A stretch of DNA of 64,000 bases from Flectonema sp. DT1601 (Eukaryota; Euglenozoa; Diplonemea; Diplonemida; Diplonemidae), in contig OZ025839.1 in the NCBI GenBank assembly GCA_964019425.1, positions 605,001-669,000 on the forward strand, given 5' to 3'. A program made the translations under genes and the position numbers. Shown here piece after piece: positions 10,640 to 20,486 of the stretch. The notes below the pieces were generated by a model. The model was not told the DNA's origin. It made no database searches and saw only the letters and a list, made by a program, of their open reading frames with translations. Positions within the stretch are counted from its first letter, which is position 1; every line of letters begins with the position of its first letter.

Positions 10640-10800
10640 TAAAATGATTTTTTCTTTATGATGGAAAAAAGTAGTAATTACTCTCATCTCCGCTCCCCTT
10701 TTTTTCTTTTTTTTTTTTTGATCTTTTTTTTCTTGTTGTTAAGTCTCTGAATAAGGCGGACAGCTGAGAATTAATCTTCCAGCCGAAGCTATAAAAACAC

Positions 10801-10975
10801 AATCTCCGTGATTGGGTCTTCTACTGGTGAGGGTTACCCAGACCTCTCTGCAGTCATCAGTTTTGGACTAACTAGCTAATGGAATGAAGTCCCTAGAACT
10901 TACTGATGAAGGCCTAAGAGGGACAAGTAGTATAAGATTAAGGCCTGAAACTACGTATTCCACAGTGTATTATGG
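10801..10975 (+). ncRNA. Candidate structured RNA with hammerhead-like core
   Basis: A GC-richer segment able to form several stems: TGGGT/ACCCA near 10812-10840; TCATCAGT (10854-10861) with ACTGATGA (about 10902-10909), enclosing GGACT/AGTCC; then AGGCCT/AGGCCT; then TTCCA/TGGAA near 10957-10976. CTGATGA, the AGGCCT stem and GAAAC follow each other as in the catalytic core of a hammerhead ribozyme. Stem III can be drawn only with a bulge and a mismatch (TGGAAT/ATTCCA plus an upstream GTC), and stem I is very weak. It may be a degenerate ribozyme, for example from a Penelope-like element, or simply a hairpin-rich leader. A T-rich run follows. Confidence 0.25.
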
Positions 10976-11088
10976 AACAGCAGAACAATGTGTTTTTATC
11001 TTTTCTTTTTTATATTTTATTTTAGTGCACTTTTTTATAATAAACTCATATTCTAACGCAATCTGAGTCCCATGTTCTTGTTGTGTGT

Positions 11089-11119
11089 CACACGTAAGAA
11101 TCAGATTTAATTACGTGTG
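11089..11119. other. Perfect 9-bp stem-loop upstream of a gene
   Basis: CACACGTAA and TTACGTGTG flank a 13-nt loop. It lies about 265 nt upstream of the next start codon and before the acceptor-like AG, so it would not be in the mature mRNA if that AG is used. Role unknown. Confidence 0.4.
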
Positions 11120-11384
11120 TCTTGCTATGTGGTGTTTTTAATGTGGTTATTTTTTGTATTCCACTTTTATAAGGTTAGTCAGTTTAAAAAAAAAAAAAAA
11201 AAAAAAAAAAGGTTTTTTTTTTGAAATTCCCTTTTTTTTTTCCTTCTGTGTTGTCGTTTTTTTTGATTTCATACTAATATTTGTGTCAAATTCAACAATA
11301 AAGAGTGACGGGAAAAACATCCAAAGTCTCGTTAACATCATTCTTCACAGTCATCTGGGGGGAGAGTAGTGACACTATAAAGAG

Positions 11385-13340
11385 ATGAACTACAACAGTA
11401 GTGTAGTATCAGATTCAATGGCAGTCGTCGATAATCTGATACCCGGTGGAGGTGAAGTTGAAAACCTTCGGCGGCAATTGATGGAAGCACACGCAGGCAG
11501 AGCAGCTGCAGAGAGAGAGTTGGCTGAGATGAGGATTGAAGTAATGGAATTAGAGGAAGACGTTCTTCGTAATACCAATATGGAAACAGAAAGAAAACAA
11601 CTCGCAGACGAAATACAAGAACTCAGAACTTCTAATCACAACATTAGCAATGCGTTCAGTAATTATATAAAAGAAAAGGAGCGACTTGATGATGAAAACG
11701 CCTCATTAAAAAAGGACTCAATCGGAAACCACGCTGCGAATACTCGACTTGCAGAAGCTGTAAGAACAGCCACAACTCGCGAAGCAGAATTAAAGAAGGA
11801 AATCGATCGACTTCACACAGTCGGATCACAATTAAATATACAGTATCAACTTGACTTAAATAAATTAACAGAAGAGAGAAAAGCATCTGAAGAACTTGTG
11901 AGATCTCTGCAAAATGACATCCAGAGCAAAGACTTGTTGGTGGCGGAATTATTAGAAAACAAAAAAAACCAACCAATTAACCCTCCTCTTCCTTCTCCTC
12001 CTCCTCCTCCTCCTGCTCCTATTGAAATACCACGTGAAACCGTACGTGAAGTACCTGAGTATTTCGGTAAGTTAGTAGTACTGGCGTTTGATGCTGCTCA
12101 AGTTGTTGGTTGCTACAGCAAAACGACGGAGTCGAACAATGGATTTCCGATATGGGAATTTTATAACCATGATCGGTTCTTGTATTGTAATAATAATGGA
12201 AATTGGGTTATCGGAACTGATGCTAACATGCAAGGTAACGGAAACCCGTTTATTACTTCCAATGAAAAAGCCTTTACTTCAAAACCTCAATATTGTACGT
12301 GGCAGAGGTTTATTATAAAATCGAAGTCTTTTGTAAGAAGTAGAACTGATGTGTACACTGTTGGGTGTCAAGAAGACGAACGTGTTGCTGATCGACTGGT
12401 TGATGTCGTCATAACGATGATTGACGACTCAAAAAAACTTCGAAAAAAGATATCAGAAATGGAAACTGAGATACGATCACTACAACAGAGTGAAGCTCAA
12501 GGAAGTTCTATTAAATCAATTCTTCAGAAACTTCGGAAGGCATCTTCTCACTCTCAACTTGAACCACCAAATCGTGAAATTGCCGCGTTCGCTGATAGTA
12601 TTGTTCAGGTCGCTACGGTAACTCCATTTTCAATAGATGAGGTAGAGTCAGTCTTCACAAGAGTTCTTCATATTCAACAACACCCTGAACTTATAAACTT
12701 GAGAGGTAAAACACCTGGTGGTAAGAAGCCGAAAAACCGACCTAGAAATAACTCCTCTCCTCCTCGATTACAATTTGCTGGCGGAGTACCTGTCAATGAG
12801 TCTTATTCTATATCTGGTGAGAGTGGTGGTGGGCAGCAGTTAGTTCCTCAACAGCATCGGTTACTTCAGGAAAATATACTACAAGTGCAATCGAATGGAG
12901 TTCCTGTTGGTGAGGGAGCACCCGACCAACAAGGAGAGCAACTCTTTCAGCAACATGTAAAGTTTCAAGTTCAGCAACAGCAACCGCAGCAGCAACGGAA
13001 TCAGGGAAGCCCCCGCCGCAGGCGTAGGGCCCGAACAGTAGTTTCCATTTCCCCACCACCCGATCATCAAGTTAAGCCCTCACAGAAACCTGACTCTGAT
13101 GCCGCTGGGGAGTCACAACAGCAGCTGCCTCAGCAGCAGCAATTAGAGATCCTCAAGCAGCAGCAACTTGTCCATCCTGAAATTAGAGGAGATTCAGTTC
13201 AACGAGAATCCCAATCACTTAACAGCATGATGAGTGCTATTTCTGATCTACGAAGTGTCTTACCCCAAGAACAGCAGCAACAACAACAACGGCAGCTGGA
13301 ACACCAGCTGCAGCAACAGCAACAACAGGAACGCCAACTT

Positions 13341-13374
<34 letters not shown>

Positions 13375-13850
13375 GGCAACAACAGGAATACCAACTGCAG
13401 CAGCAGCACCAGCAGCAACAGGAACACCAACTCCAGCACCAACACCAACACCAGCAGTTACATCAACAACAACAGGAACATCAAGTTCAGCACCAACACC
13501 AGCAGCCACAGCAACAGCACCAACACCAGCAGGTACATCAACAACAACAGGAACATCAACTTCAGCACCAGCAGCTACAGCACCAACTCCAGCAGCAACA
13601 GCAGCAGTCTGTAGTAGTAGATGGCAGCCCAACACTTTCATCACCTGGTACTACATTACCAAAGCCGCCTCCTGAATCACATTCACCGCCTCCTCCTCCA
13701 CCAGTTAGGAGTCCTTCTCCAACTATGAAAAAACGAGGAATTCCAAACAACCCGCAGATGGCTCACTCTGAGATGCAGAACTTTGAAATACCTCCGTCAG
13801 TTGATGATCCGATTGATACATTCCCGGGATACGATGCATCGATATTATAG
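11385..13850 (+). CDS. Coiled-coil protein with long glutamine/histidine-rich region
   Basis: An 821-residue protein I cannot name. Residues about 20-195 form a long coiled coil (heptads rich in Leu, Glu, Arg). A proline run (about 199-212) follows, then a compact segment of about 110 residues (about 225-335: GKLVVLAFDAAQVVGCYSK, IWEFYNHDRFLYCNNN, WQRFIIKSKSFV) that looks like a folded beta domain, and a second short coiled coil (about 345-365). The C-terminal 380 residues are disordered, with a Gln/His-rich block at about 625-741 and a proline-rich tail. The architecture suggests a scaffold, possibly cytoskeletal. An acceptor-like TTCTTCACAG ends at 11350. Confidence 0.75.
13259..13611 (+). 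repeat. Coding CAG/CAA/CAC triplet repeat
   Basis: About 350 bp of near-continuous glutamine codons, with histidine and a few Glu, Arg and Leu codons mixed in. Mixed CAG and CAA codons indicate an interrupted, not a pure, tract. It remains in frame and encodes a Gln/His low-complexity segment. Confidence 0.85.
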
Positions 13851-14384
13851 GGCTGATGGGGTAACACTAATGGTGATGATAAAATATTACAACTTAGAAC
13901 TCGAAGGCAAATGTAAGTATAGTAATAGCAGTAAACGTTCCCATAGCAGTTAATCTTACATTGTGCAAACTTTTTTTTGTCGAATCGTTTTTTTTTCTTT
14001 TTTCTTTTTTGGGATATTTAAGTCCTCCGTTTAGTTATGGCAACCGATTTAGATATTTTTTTTTTTTTTTTTTGTAATTTTTGTTTTTTTATCTGATGAA
14101 ATAAAAATTACAAAGGTAGCCTTTTACTAATTATCTAACTTACTCAGCGGTACTAGCCTTTCTCGCTAAACGACTGCTTAACTCCTGTACATTTTATTGC
14201 TAGTTTAGATTATTATTATTATTATTATTGTTGTAATTTACCTACTGTGGTGTTAAGAAAATAATTTATTGTACATATTAAACTCTACAGGGTGGAATCA
14301 AAAAAAAAAAAAAAAAATTGTTTTGGGGTCTTTTTTTGGTTAGAAGTATTAATGTTTTCTTTTCCGTTCAGCTCTACCTAACGA

Positions 14385-14417
<33 letters not shown>
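13851..14417 (+). other. Intergenic region with T runs and A-rich leader
   Basis: No gene is seen. It has several T runs, an ATT microsatellite near 14211-14229, and an acceptor-like TTTTCCGTTCAG ending at 14371. An A run of about 28 nt directly touches the next start codon. Confidence 0.7.
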
Positions 14418-14420
<3 letters not shown>

Positions 14421-15377
14421 TTTCGTCGTACTTCCAGAGTTCTTTCTATCGGTAGAATTGAGGGATTGGTATGCCCGCCATTCACACCTTATAAATCTGA
14501 CGGGTCGGTTAACTTAGACCTCGTTGGTAAACAGCTTGAGATGATTGAGGGAACCGGAGCCTCAGCGATATTCTTAGGAGGTACTGCATCTGAAGGAGCC
14601 AGTCAGAGCATCTCAGAGAGAGTTGATATCGCTCAAGCGTACATGAGAGAGATTAAGAACACCAACTCATCTATTAAACTCATCCAACATGTGGGTGCCA
14701 CCAGTCTTGTTGAATCTCAAGAATTAGCAAAACGGGCACAGGAAGCTGGTGTCGATGCTATCGCTAGTGTCACTCCGACCTTTTTTAAACCAGCTAACCT
14801 TAATCAGATGGTTGACTGGCTTGGTGAGCTTGCGGCTGCTGCTCCAAACACTCCATTTTATTATTATCACATTCCTGTAATGACTGGAATTCCTTTAACA
14901 ATTAGTGTCAAAAGTTTCTTGGAGGCCGCTGATACTAAAATCCCATCTCTTCATGGTGTCAAGTACACAAGTCAGAACCTCTGTGAGTATGCTGACTGTG
15001 TGTTAGCATGTAACAGAAAATACGATGTTATGGCTGGACTCTCTGAGCAGATGTTGGCTGCTCTTGCAATGGGTGCGAAGAGCTCTGTGTCGGTACCATT
15101 TAACCTTCCATTCGCAATGAAATATTATCAAAAGATTTTAGAACAATTTAAGAATGGCGACCTCACTGGTGCTCTCGAAACCCAAACTCACATCAACCAG
15201 TTGACATTCCTCCTTCAACAAGGTGGACATGGACACCCAGTTGCTGTTATGCGTGCGATGGTACAAATGGAAACTGGTCTTGATTTGGGTTCATGCAGAC
15301 TACCACTGAAACCAATTAACTCTGAAACCTACAAGACGGTTGAGAACAAGCTAAAGGAACTTGGATTCTTGGCCTAA
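14418..15377 (+). CDS. NPL: N-acetylneuraminate lyase
   Basis: A 319-residue class I aldolase of the DapA/NPL family, which splits sialic acid into N-acetylmannosamine and pyruvate. The Schiff-base lysine is K182 in HGVKYTS, and the conserved tyrosine is Y150 in YYYHIPVMTG, matching the FYYYHIP signature of animal and bacterial sialate lyases rather than dihydrodipicolinate synthase. The GTASEG loop (about 56-61) fits the carboxylate-binding GTTGE. Length matches the family (about 300-320). The first 13 residues (MFRRTSRVLSIGR) are Arg/Ser-rich with no acid, so an organelle presequence is possible. The leader is an A run touching the ATG. Confidence 0.9.
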
Positions 15378-16202
15378 ATAAATTCCTGTATTAGCCAACG
15401 TGTCCGAAACAACGGTAGAGAATTACTTTTAAGGTCATCCGCAGTTATCTCCACAAAAAGGTTTACTTCTGGTGCTTTTAAATGTGATCATTGATATTTT
15501 CAAAGCCTGGAGTCAGTCTTATTTCTTCCCTTTTACTACCACTACTGATAACGCAGGTAGAAGAGGTATTTTTTCCTGTACTATTATTGGTGATTGTCAC
15601 CCCCCGTTTCCCTTTTTTTTTTCAACCCTATAAAGTTGTTCATAAGACTGATTACGAATTCAATTTGTGTCAGTCAGGTATGATAATTGCAACTACTTTC
15701 CGCAGAGATACTTCTCTGCGAGATTTCGTGTGTGTTCTCCTTCTTTTTTATTACTCCTACAAATATAAAAAAACTTCGATATTAATTATCTTTTTTTTTT
15801 TTTTGAGTTCTTTCCATTTTTCTCTGTATTCAAAAACAGTCGCCGTTCCAGTAAGCAAAACTGTTGTGAATTACCACAGGCTATTCAGGTCGCAAAGCAA
15901 CAAGTGCTATGCTGTAACTTCGGTTTGACTCTTTTTTTCTTGTAGTAGTATTCTTCATTTTTCTTTTTAAAATAATCGTAACGAGACGGAGATTTTAAAC
16001 TCACAAAATACGAATGAGAACTCTATTTCAAAAATATTGGTATTTAAAAAAAAAAAACTGTTTTTTTTTTTGTTTTAAAATTAAATCAACAGCACAGCTA
16101 ATACATTATGACGAAAAGGATTTTTTTTTTTTTTTTTTTGTAAAAATTCAAATCCGTGTTGTGTTTTTTTTTATCTAAAAGGAGCTCAACAGAAATGATA
16201 CC
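15378..16202 (+). other. Intergenic region with a perfect hairpin
   Basis: An open frame at 15491-15928 is rich in Phe/Ile/Tyr from T runs and is not believed. A perfect 8-bp hairpin lies at 15701-15720. T runs near 16055-16068 and 16121-16139 precede AG dinucleotides at 16180-16181 and 16191-16192, close to the next start. Confidence 0.65.
15701..15720 (+). other. 3'-UTR-type hairpin, 8-bp stem with tetraloop
   Basis: CGCAGAGA, loop TACT, TCTCTGCG. It resembles the hairpin at 41457-41476 in stem length, AGAGA/TCTCT core and NACT loop. It lies 324 nt downstream of the lyase stop codon, so it may be in its 3' UTR or in a spacer. Confidence 0.45.
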
Positions 16203-17507
16203 ATGCAAACCGTAGGATTGCTCTGTTGTGTATTAGGTTCGGTTTGTAACACCACCAGACTGTATGGTGATGCCTGGCATTCTGGGAATAGCAAAATCAT
16301 TACCAACCCTGAATTAAAATTAACAGCAAAACCCATCCCTGTGGAACGTAACATAAACAGAGAAACGAACATAAAAAGAGCATCGGATCACAAATCATCT
16401 CCAAATTGTTATTATGTTGTTACAGATATCTGTGTTAAGGAAGGCTCTCCTGTTGTAATTCAACAACACAAAGAGAAAGATGGATATTTCAGAGTTTGTA
16501 ACGATTTACGAAAGAAAGTTAAAATTAGATTTGCTTCTCTAACACCTCGAGACTTAACAAATTACCACATCGTTAAGGTTGATAAACCTTTATATATTGC
16601 TGCATGTTGGCAACAGTACGGATATCATTTATGGCTTTGTATTATGTCAATGTACTATACCCATGTGATAAATAACATGGGAAGGGGTGACGTTTATGTT
16701 TGGAATCACGCTGCATCCATGGAGAGAACCACAGCCTCACATTACTCGATGGCCGATTATTTCGGCTCACCAACAAGTTGGTATGATCCAAGGCATCCCA
16801 ACGCTGTTGTTAATAATTATAAAGATTCGCATTTCTGGCCTTTATGGGCGGCTATTGCGACAGATCCAGGTTCTGTTTATAAATTATTCAGACCTTCTTC
16901 GAATACTATTTCTTCAAAGGGTCCGATGACGTGTTATCCAAAAGGAATAATCGGCATGGCATCACCACTATCGATACCCATTGAGAGTAAGAGAATGTTC
17001 TCTACGAGAATTACTCAGATACACACTCCAGAACTGTTGCCTTTAAGGAGAACATGTACAGCTGATAGATTATTACTTATAGCACTTCGAAAGCAAGGTG
17101 GTGGGTTGCGAACTATCACAAATCCTGAAGTGATCGTCGAAGCAGCCTCATCACTTCATATCAATACTAGATCCATTTCATTCGAAGACGTCCCTTTTGT
17201 TGAACAATTAAAAGCTGCTGCGACAACTGATATTTTTATCTCTTCACACGGTGGTGGTAATACATGGCTGGCAATCCTTCCTCCTCATTCTGTTTTTATT
17301 GAGTGTTGGTTAGATTATCCACGTCGTTTAGTCTATCATCAATTAGCTTCAGATTTAAACATCAGATACTACACAACTTCTCAGGGGGTTGATGGCGCAG
17401 CGTTTCTAAGTAAATCAGTCGTTGTTGCGAAAGACCAAATCGAAAATGTTTTACAAAATTCCCTCAGTTATCTCAATACGACTCGTTGTTGTGTACACAC
17501 AGAATAG
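16203..17507 (+). CDS. GT61-family-like glycosyltransferase
   Basis: 434 residues. The C-terminal third carries the GT61 (DUF563) pattern: a strand with the positions of conserved acids and arginine (RRTCTADRLLLIALR), then FEDVPFVEQLKAAATTDIFI, then HGGGNTWLAILPPHSVFIECW (about 347-367), which corresponds to the GAGLTN...LPPG motif of EOGT and plant xylosyltransferases. These enzymes transfer O-GlcNAc or xylose to secretory glycoproteins in the ER or Golgi. The N-terminus (MQTVGLLCCVLGSVC) could be a short signal or anchor. The donor sugar cannot be told from sequence. An out-of-frame ATG lies 6 nt upstream. Confidence 0.72.
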   Translation: MQTVGLLCCVLGSVCNTTRLYGDAWHSGNSKIITNPELKLTAKPIPVERNINRETNIKRASDHKSSPNCYYVVTDICVKEGSPVVIQQHKEKDGYFRVCNDLRKKVKIRFASLTPRDLTNYHIVKVDKPLYIAACWQQYGYHLWLCIMSMYYTHVINNMGRGDVYVWNHAASMERTTASHYSMADYFGSPTSWYDPRHPNAVVNNYKDSHFWPLWAAIATDPGSVYKLFRPSSNTISSKGPMTCYPKGIIGMASPLSIPIESKRMFSTRITQIHTPELLPLRRTCTADRLLLIALRKQGGGLRTITNPEVIVEAASSLHINTRSISFEDVPFVEQLKAAATTDIFISSHGGGNTWLAILPPHSVFIECWLDYPRRLVYHQLASDLNIRYYTTSQGVDGAAFLSKSVVVAKDQIENVLQNSLSYLNTTRCCVHTE

Positions 17508-17694
17508 ATGGTTGTCTACTTAACTTATTAAGTGCTTTCGCACGTTTTTTTTTTTTGTGCCTTAAATGAGATGTTCAGGCCTATTGTTGCTTTCGTGCAG
17601 CATGTCTTGATCCAGTTGATGTCATGTTCGGTGGTCTTTTTGTTTATATTTTGTTACTTTAACAGGTTAAATATACGACATAAGGATATATGAT

Positions 17695-18771
17695 ATGGCT
17701 TGTGGTAGACTGAGTGTGCTTGGGTACCTCCGACAGGTCAGGCACTACAATCACAGGGTTGCAAATGTCGCTGAATTTATAAAAATTAAAAGAAAATTGG
17801 TAAACCGACACGATTCTGTTAAGATTCGAGAAATTGCGTATGAACTTCTCTCAAAAATAAGTCAACTCCAATCACAAGGAGCTGTCGTTGATCAGAAATG
17901 TCATGCCGTGGTAATCGACTTTCTGACTTCTCATAATCAACGAAGAATGGCTCACAAGCTTTTAAACCAACTGAGAGAAAACAATATTCCTTTTGACCGA
18001 ACCCTATATGAAGCCTCTATTGAACTGGCTGTGAAAGAAAAAGACAACCAACAAATAATGTCATACCTTGAGGAGATGGAAACACTTCGGATATCCTCGA
18101 ATTGTCCTTCATTATACCGAAATATATTGTGTTCTGTGAGTCTGTATGATTCTTATAAAGTGTTGTCGTTGATGAAACGGTTACGATTACGTCCTTCGAT
18201 ATCACATTATAATGCGATTGTTAAGAACCTTGAGAGCTTAAAAAACGCTCCAAAAGTGTTAAAATTAATGTCTGATAATAAGCTACAACCTGACTCTGAA
18301 ACTTTCACCAGCCTAATTGCGATTTCAAGGGATCCTGATAAGGCTGATCAACTGTTTAAGACTATGAAAGCAAGAAGACTAGTCATAAAAAGAGCTGTCT
18401 ATATCACATTAGCAAATGTTCACAAAACGACAGGAGACTACGTCGCTGTAAAAAAGATTTTCGAGGACATGAGTACTGCTGGTTTTAAAAGTACTCCTGT
18501 CGTTTATGGAATCATGTTAAAAACTTTAGTATATAATAAAACTCTCACTCAATCTGATGTATTGCGAGAAGCTGAAAATATCTTCGCAGCAGCTCTGTCA
18601 GCTGGCCAAGCTTTTGAAATGCTTTATGTTAGAATGATGGAAGTTTTAAAAATTTGTAATGCGAAGAGCAGAGCTGATGATCTGATCAGTGATATGCGCG
18701 GCAATGGTTTGAGAATACATCCTGCACTTGAACAAGAATACAAAGAATTGCGTGATGGAATCACAACATAA
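17695..18771 (+). CDS. PPR (pentatricopeptide repeat) protein, probably mitochondrial
   Basis: 358 residues made almost wholly of 35-residue helical hairpins typical of PPR proteins. Clear repeats include SISHYNAIVKNLESLKNAPK, DSETFTSLIAISRDPDKADQ, KRAVYITLANVHKTTGDYVA and STPVVYGIMLKTLVYNKTL (about residues 160-300). PPR proteins bind organelle RNA and act in processing, editing or translation. The first about 30 residues are basic with few acids (GRLSVLGYLRQVRHYNHR), consistent with a mitochondrial presequence. An acceptor-like TTACTTTAACAG ends at 17665, 29 nt before the ATG. Specific RNA target unknown. Confidence 0.82.
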   Translation: MACGRLSVLGYLRQVRHYNHRVANVAEFIKIKRKLVNRHDSVKIREIAYELLSKISQLQSQGAVVDQKCHAVVIDFLTSHNQRRMAHKLLNQLRENNIPFDRTLYEASIELAVKEKDNQQIMSYLEEMETLRISSNCPSLYRNILCSVSLYDSYKVLSLMKRLRLRPSISHYNAIVKNLESLKNAPKVLKLMSDNKLQPDSETFTSLIAISRDPDKADQLFKTMKARRLVIKRAVYITLANVHKTTGDYVAVKKIFEDMSTAGFKSTPVVYGIMLKTLVYNKTLTQSDVLREAENIFAAALSAGQAFEMLYVRMMEVLKICNAKSRADDLISDMRGNGLRIHPALEQEYKELRDGITT

Positions 18772-18961
18772 CTAGTCCGGGTCAAGCCTTTTGATTGATA
18801 TTTCGTTCTAATAACACGGATGAGAGCATCATGTGATGTCAACTTTCATAGTTTTATGTACATCAGTAGACTGATCCTCGCTGATTACCAAAAAACTTCA
18901 ATAGATTCACTTGTTATCCAAAATGTTATTTATAAAAACAGTATTTTATTATATTTAAAAT

Positions 18962-19627
18962 ATGCCGGTACCTCCAAACCTATCTCCAGGGTACCTTAAA
19001 GAGATAGAAGTTACTGCTGCAGGTCGCAATGGTTACGACAGGGCGTCAGAAGCATACGGGATGCATACAAAAAATCTTTTAAAACCATCTTCACCCTCAT
19101 CACCTGAGGGCGTACTGAGTAAAGGAGGATGGGTACCACCGTTGTATTGGAGTCAAGATAGATGTGGAAAATGTAAACCGGAAGTTAAATTTAAAAATAT
19201 TACAAAGCCGATTGATGATAGCTGGTCGCCTCCACGAACACAACGTTGGGAAGGTGGAGACAACCCGACTCTCGAGTGGGGGACACACCCGAACAGTAAC
19301 CCTCGTGATATTTATCGATTTCACTGTGAGAATCCAAAAACACGAGGTGCCCCTCGCGATACGACATATCTTCATTACTCTCCTCCTAAAACCTCTCACA
19401 AACCTATCACGAGGTCAGCTCATTCTTTGTCACAACGGCAATCATTCCAAATTGTACCGGGGACATTGTGTTATCATTGTCTTTTAACTGTTGACGATCC
19501 ACGTGATGCTGAGCTGGTATCTGGAAGACCATTTCACATACGGAATTGTCTGCAAAACCACTGTTTGGAAACTTATCGAAAACCTTATGTTCCAAAAGAA
19601 TCGATTGGTTCAACAACAACAATTTGA
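18962..19627 (+). CDS. Pro/Tyr/Trp-rich small protein, function unknown
   Basis: 221 residues, no family recognised. It is rich in Pro, Ser, Thr, His and aromatic residues with little predicted helix, and has a few Cys/His positions (CGKC at about 61-64; CYHC at about 174-177). No signal peptide or membrane segment. Such extended aromatic/proline-rich proteins are common among ciliary microtubule-associated proteins, but that is only an analogy. The leader has an acceptor-like AAAAACAG ending at 18941, 20 nt before the ATG. Confidence 0.6.
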   Translation: MPVPPNLSPGYLKEIEVTAAGRNGYDRASEAYGMHTKNLLKPSSPSSPEGVLSKGGWVPPLYWSQDRCGKCKPEVKFKNITKPIDDSWSPPRTQRWEGGDNPTLEWGTHPNSNPRDIYRFHCENPKTRGAPRDTTYLHYSPPKTSHKPITRSAHSLSQRQSFQIVPGTLCYHCLLTVDDPRDAELVSGRPFHIRNCLQNHCLETYRKPYVPKESIGSTTTI

Positions 19628-19826
19628 TTTATTAATCCTCAGCCGTACTCCGTGCTGGCTTTAGTTCTTACCGTAGATACGATTAACGAGTTCTTTTTTC
19701 GTTTTTCGAGATTAAAAAGATTTTTAACATCTCTCTCGATTACTGTCATTGTACTTCACTAAAAAAATAAAAAAAAATGAAATTTTAGAAAACAGTTATT
19801 AAAGATATTTCCACCTTTACAGTAAA

Positions 19827-20294
19827 ATGAATGTTGGTCGAGTTGTTGAAGTACAGCACGAAGGAAAATGGTTAGTTGGAAAAGTGGTGGACACAAAGGA
19901 CGGGACATGGGTACGTCCACTTGACTGGGGTGGTGCTTGCACGTTTAAAAACATAAGAGAATACACAGACTCAGATAATGTTGGTGACATGCAAGAGAGC
20001 TTTAGTGATATAGGAGATGCCAATGACCTTGCTCTGTTTGACGCTGGTAATCGAATAGAAGTTCTTTACGACAATGAATGGTTTCCGGGAACAATACTCG
20101 ACTACCAGGGTTGCTCATTATTTACCGTAGGGTTCGATAAAGGTGAAATAGCTCCAGATGTTCACATTTCTACAATTCGAGAACTTGTCGACTCCGTTTG
20201 GTCAAAACACATTGACAGCAACACAAATACTCCTTTCTTTTGTAATAATTTAACAAAACAAACAAGTTGGCAGATTCCATCAAAACCTCCTTAG
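19827..20294 (+). CDS. Double Tudor/Agenet-like plus WW-domain protein
   Basis: 155 residues. The first module (about 1-45: VVEVQHEGKWLVGKVVDTKDG) and second (about 74-120: IEVLYDNEWFPGTILDY) look like Tudor/Agenet barrels, with the typical W/F-x-G-x-(I/V) turn. The C-terminal 35 residues form a WW domain: first Trp in VWSKH, aromatic pair FF, Asn, Thr, second Trp in TSWQIP. WW domains bind proline-rich motifs and Tudor-type barrels bind methylated or basic peptides, so it is likely an adaptor. An acceptor-like CCACCTTTACAG ends only 4 nt before the ATG. Confidence 0.7.
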   Translation: MNVGRVVEVQHEGKWLVGKVVDTKDGTWVRPLDWGGACTFKNIREYTDSDNVGDMQESFSDIGDANDLALFDAGNRIEVLYDNEWFPGTILDYQGCSLFTVGFDKGEIAPDVHISTIRELVDSVWSKHIDSNTNTPFFCNNLTKQTSWQIPSKPP

Positions 20295-20486
20295 TATTCT
20301 ATATCGCAGTTTTTTTTTTTTTTTTGTTATTTCATACGATTCTTTCGATATATCGATTTGGTTAATTGTTGCTACTTGTTTTTGTATTTACTTACTCTGT
20401 ACTCACCCACGGTTTAGTACAAAACACTTCCAACAGTCTCAAGAAAAACGATAAAAATTAATTTCAAAGCAGTTCATACACTAAAG

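Larger units (their letters stand above)
10649..11384 (+). other. Spacer between the transposon and the coiled-coil gene
   Basis: Holds the candidate structured RNA, a 9-bp hairpin at 11089-11119 and long A/T runs near 11184-11250. An acceptor-like TTCTTCACAG ends at 11350, 34 nt before the next start codon. No gene is seen. Confidence 0.6.

Noticed and set aside
10382-10661. Overlapping frames of 63-83 residues with repeated ELSISETF-type peptides
   Set aside because: They translate the tandem units of the right terminal inverted repeat.
10821-10840. Second hammerhead-like start, CTGGTGA with a GGGT/ACCC stem
   Set aside because: The core has a changed base and no GAAA follows the stem.
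10911-10950. Faint resemblance to U2 snRNA (TAAGA...CAAG...TAGTAT)
   Set aside because: The U2 stem I and Sm site are absent; the match is too short.
13237-13644. Minus-strand Val/Ala-rich frame opposite the Gln/His tract
   Set aside because: It is the antisense reading of CAG/CAA/CAC repeats.
15491-15928. 145-residue open frame after the sialate lyase
   Set aside because: Composition is Phe/Ile/Tyr-rich from T runs, it contains no domain and crosses a hairpin; it looks like spacer translation.
17532-17553. GTGC-TTTC-GCAC hairpin followed by a T run, like an intrinsic terminator
   Set aside because: A 4-bp stem is common by chance, and this is eukaryotic DNA full of T runs.
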